A program made the position numbers and the translations under genes. Source: Candidatus Microgenomates bacterium (lineage in GTDB: Bacteria > Patescibacteriota > Microgenomatia > 2-02-FULL-39-11). Taken from it: a stretch of DNA of 5,401 nt. The notes beneath the pieces are model-generated. The model searched no databases, was not told the DNA's origin, and was given only the letters and a program-made list of their open reading frames with translations. Shown one piece after another: positions 3,791 to 5,401 of this stretch. Within the stretch, counting starts at the first letter, position 1. The number at the start of each line of letters is the position of its first letter. The stretch spans positions 1-5,401 of the forward strand of contig JALHWS010000134.1 of the NCBI GenBank assembly GCA_022866885.1, in the 5' to 3' direction.

Positions 3791-4620
3791 ATGATCAGGA
3801 AAAGAGCAGTTATCAGAATCAGTTTATTTTTATTGGCAATATTTACAGTACGAACTATCATTTCCCCTTCATGTGTCTTCGCTGCTTACACCGAAACCAC
3901 CTACTATATCCATCAGGATCATCTGGGATCAGTAATAGCTGTCTCTGACGATCAAGGCAATAACGTGTCACAAACCAAATATTCTCCATACGGCTCCCAA
4001 CAATCAACAATCAACAATCAATTGAAAGAGCATACACCGGCCAGATAAAAGATAATAATACTAATCTTTCTTACTATAACGCCCGATACTATGATCCTAT
4101 CCTCTCCCGCTTTATCTCTGCTGATACAGTAAACGATGGCCAAAACAGATTTGCGTATGTCCGAAATAATCCAATTTCCAACACTGATCCGTCAGGTCAC
4201 ATATTACCAATAATAGCGGTTATTCTTGCTGCTATTGCTATAGCTGGCGGTGTTTATGCCTTCTTAGGTAATACTCCAACTGGTGCCGGTGTAGCATATA
4301 GCAGCGAAGCTAATTTTAACGAGTCAACAGCGTTACCTTCGTCACCGATGCAAAATTGTCTTGCTTCAAGTAATTCCAGTTCGTGTTTTTTTGAAGCCGG
4401 ATTAGCATTTGCCGATGTTGCTGGAGGAGTACAGGTGGCAAAATCACTTCCAGTTATTGTAGATAACCTTATAAGTGGCAAAAAGTATTCAACTCCTATT
4501 AAACTTGGTGATCAACTGACTTCAAAAACAGGAAAAAATGGTTCTGGTGCAGATGAACCTCAGTTTTTAGAACCTGAACGAGAAATAAGGCTATTACGTA
4601 ATTATATGGAGAATCCATAA
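3791..4620 (+). pseudogene. Secreted RHS-core protein, frameshifted at a heptanucleotide repeat (RHS2)
   Basis: The first frame (3791-4048) encodes a good signal peptide (MIRKRAVIRISLFLLAIF... cleaved near VFA-AY, residue 31) and the start of the RHS core (AYTETTYYIHQDHLGSVIAVSD, YSPYG). At a CAATCAA repeat (3998-4021) the homology moves to the -1 frame. There IERAYTGQIKD, YYNARYYDP, LSRFISADT and NTDPSG complete the core, and the frame runs to TAA at 4618-4620. After the core comes a hydrophobic stretch (4201-4266, LPIIAVILAAIAIAGGVYAF), a probable membrane segment, then an unrecognised tail of about 115 residues ending in an acidic region. Joined, the protein would be about 276 residues. 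It may be a pseudogene, a phase-variable gene caught in the off state, or an assembly error. As read, the product is an 85-residue secreted fragment. Confidence 0.75.
3998..4021. repeat. Heptanucleotide tandem repeat (CAATCAA) at the RHS2 frameshift
   Basis: Three perfect CAATCAA units (4001-4007, 4008-4014, 4015-4021) are preceded by a partial CAA. Seven is not a multiple of three, so gain or loss of a unit changes the frame. Upstream codons begin at positions of remainder 2 mod 3 and downstream homologous codons at remainder 1, so the frame is restored by a net +1. One extra unit (+7) or loss of two (-14) would do this. Confidence 0.85.
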
Positions 4621-4736
4621 GATATTTTTAGCCTGTTAACTTTTTTATATCCTCCCCTACACCTTCCACGTGTACTCGCTTGACACCTTATGTATTTCTT
4701 GCGCACAATGAATTGCGCTACTCCAAAGTCTACCTC

Positions 4737-4765
4737 TTGACTTTATGGTAATTTAGAATTACCAT
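4737..4765 (+). promoter_or_regulatory. Promoter of the ATPase gene
   Basis: TTGACT (4737-4742), a 17-bp spacer and TACCAT (4760-4765, 4/6). The predicted start falls at or next to the ATG at 4772, which would make the message leaderless. The block CCTCTTGACT is the same as in the brnT promoter. A second TTGACA at 4680-4685 with CACAAT (4704-4709) is a weaker alternative. Confidence 0.45.
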
Positions 4766-4766
4766 A
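4744..4766. promoter_or_regulatory. Perfect dyad before the ATPase gene
   Basis: TATGGTAATT-TAG-AATTACCATA is a 10-bp perfect inverted repeat around 3 bp. It covers the promoter spacer and -10 and ends 5 bp before the ATG. A further half-site AATTACCA lies at 4791-4798, inside the first codons of the gene. It has no T-run and a very AT-rich stem, so an operator is more likely than a terminator. Confidence 0.6.
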
Positions 4767-4771
4767 TTCTT

Positions 4772-5401
4772 ATGGATTTCGATAATTATCAATTACCACT
4801 TCATAATCCCTGGTGGGATGAAGCGTTTGACGTGGGAAAAGAAACCAAACTTAAAGAATTGGGGACGGCCAAATTTATATACCGCCATCCCCTGACATGG
4901 GAATTTCCCGAAAACAGCGATGTTGTTTTCACTCTCCGCGGACCGCGGCGGATAGGCAAAACCACCCTCTTAAAGCAGATCATCGCCGGCTTGATCAGAA
5001 ACGGACACCAGCGCCAAAAGATCCTCTATTTTCCCTGCGACCGGATAAAAGATTTTAACGAGATTTATTTTCTCATTCAGAATTTTGTGCTTGAGGCAAG
5101 AGCTGAAAACGATAGACGGCTCTTTCTTTTTATTGATGAAATTTCATCTGTGGCAGATTGGCAAAGGGCCGTCAAAGCCCTTGCCGATGACGGTTTTTTA
5201 AAAAATACAACCGCCATTCTCACCGGCTCCAACGCGCTTGATTTGAAAAAGTCATCCGAAAGACTCCCCGGCAGAACAGGAAAATGGTTTAAGTCGGACA
5301 AAACTTTTCTGCCTTTGAATTTTAAGGAATTTTACCGGTTAACCCATCCGCAATGGGACGCTAAAGTGCATTTTCAGGAAATACCGAAATACAAAAAAGC
5401 C
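4772..5401 (+). CDS. DUF4143/AAA_14-type P-loop ATPase (N-terminal 210 residues, cut by window end)
   Basis: The frame stays open to the end of the window, giving 210 codons. An NPWW motif (12-15) near the start is typical of this family. The Walker A is LRGPRRIGKTTLL (55-67, Lys63), the Walker B is RLFLFIDEIS (116-125, Asp122-Glu123), and TGSNA (151-155) is in the sensor-1 position. LPGRTGKW (165-172) and LPLNFKEFY (180-188) correspond to the LxGR and PLSFxEF elements of AAA_14 ATPases. The DUF4143 C-terminal domain would lie beyond the window. Members are widespread and numerous in CPR and archaea; their role is mostly undetermined. The ATG at 4772 is the first possible start, because TAG at 4754 closes the frame. 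No Shine-Dalgarno is present. Confidence 0.9.
   Translation, partial: MDFDNYQLPLHNPWWDEAFDVGKETKLKELGTAKFIYRHPLTWEFPENSDVVFTLRGPRRIGKTTLLKQIIAGLIRNGHQRQKILYFPCDRIKDFNEIYFLIQNFVLEARAENDRRLFLFIDEISSVADWQRAVKALADDGFLKNTTAILTGSNALDLKKSSERLPGRTGKWFKSDKTFLPLNFKEFYRLTHPQWDAKVHFQEIPKYKKA

Noticed and set aside
3998..4030. Programmed -1 ribosomal frameshifting in RHS2
   Set aside because: No X-XXY-YYZ slippery heptamer in the right frame and no evident downstream stem-loop; repeat slippage or mutation explains the shift more simply.
4254..4481. Minus-strand open frame inside RHS2
   Set aside because: It is antisense to the RHS2 tail, whose frame continues the core homology; there is no promoter and no recognisable motif.

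Overview
The window looks like an AT-rich bacterial genome with a very compact, accessory-type gene content. It is probably a candidate-phyla-radiation (Patescibacteria) genome. This rests on: tRNA genes without an encoded CCA end; short-period minisatellites; the CTTCGACT-CGCTCAGGA and ATTGCTTCGCTACGCTCGCAAT type interspersed repeats, which appear inside proteins as peptides such as AFAKATAD and RLRSGQA; tiny secreted RHS-core proteins; and promoters lying within a few bases of start codons. TGA ends two convincing genes (the BrnT-like toxin and the minus-strand unknown gene), so the UGA-glycine code of some CPR lineages does not apply. The lineage call is inference.

Layout: (1) Positions 1-264 hold two divergent tRNA genes. 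One is a truncated minus-strand tRNA, probably Arg, with a 9-bp minisatellite in its leader; the other is a complete tRNA-Pro(CGG). (2) 265-1676: promoter and a secreted RHS-core protein (RHS1). Its signal-peptide region carries a 150-bp interspersed repeat inserted in frame, and its core carries a second in-frame palindromic repeat. (3) 1677-2040: a gene-free repeat zone with an orphan promoter, a 10-bp minisatellite and a mosaic repeat. (4) 2041-2630: a BrnT-type toxin and a CopG/BrnA-type antitoxin, overlapping by 4 bp, behind a promoter with an operator-like dyad. (5) 2805-3308, minus strand: an unrecognised helical protein. (6) 3397-3757: an MntA-like nucleotidyltransferase antitoxin followed by an apparent HEPN toxin gene cut off after 24 codons. 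(7) 3754-4620: a second RHS-core gene (RHS2) broken by a frameshift at a heptanucleotide tandem repeat. (8) 4744-5401: a dyad operator and the first 210 codons of a DUF4143-type AAA ATPase.

Together this is a defence, toxin and mobile-repeat island next to a tRNA gene. The two RHS genes share a nearly identical signal-cleavage/core-start stretch and a TTTGACATCC promoter but have unrelated C-termini, as in polymorphic toxins. The most notable points are the possible slippage switch in RHS2, the reconstructable signal peptide of RHS1, the truncated HEPN gene whose breakpoint carries a copy of the tRNA-Pro 3' end, and the dyads on the brnT and ATPase promoters.
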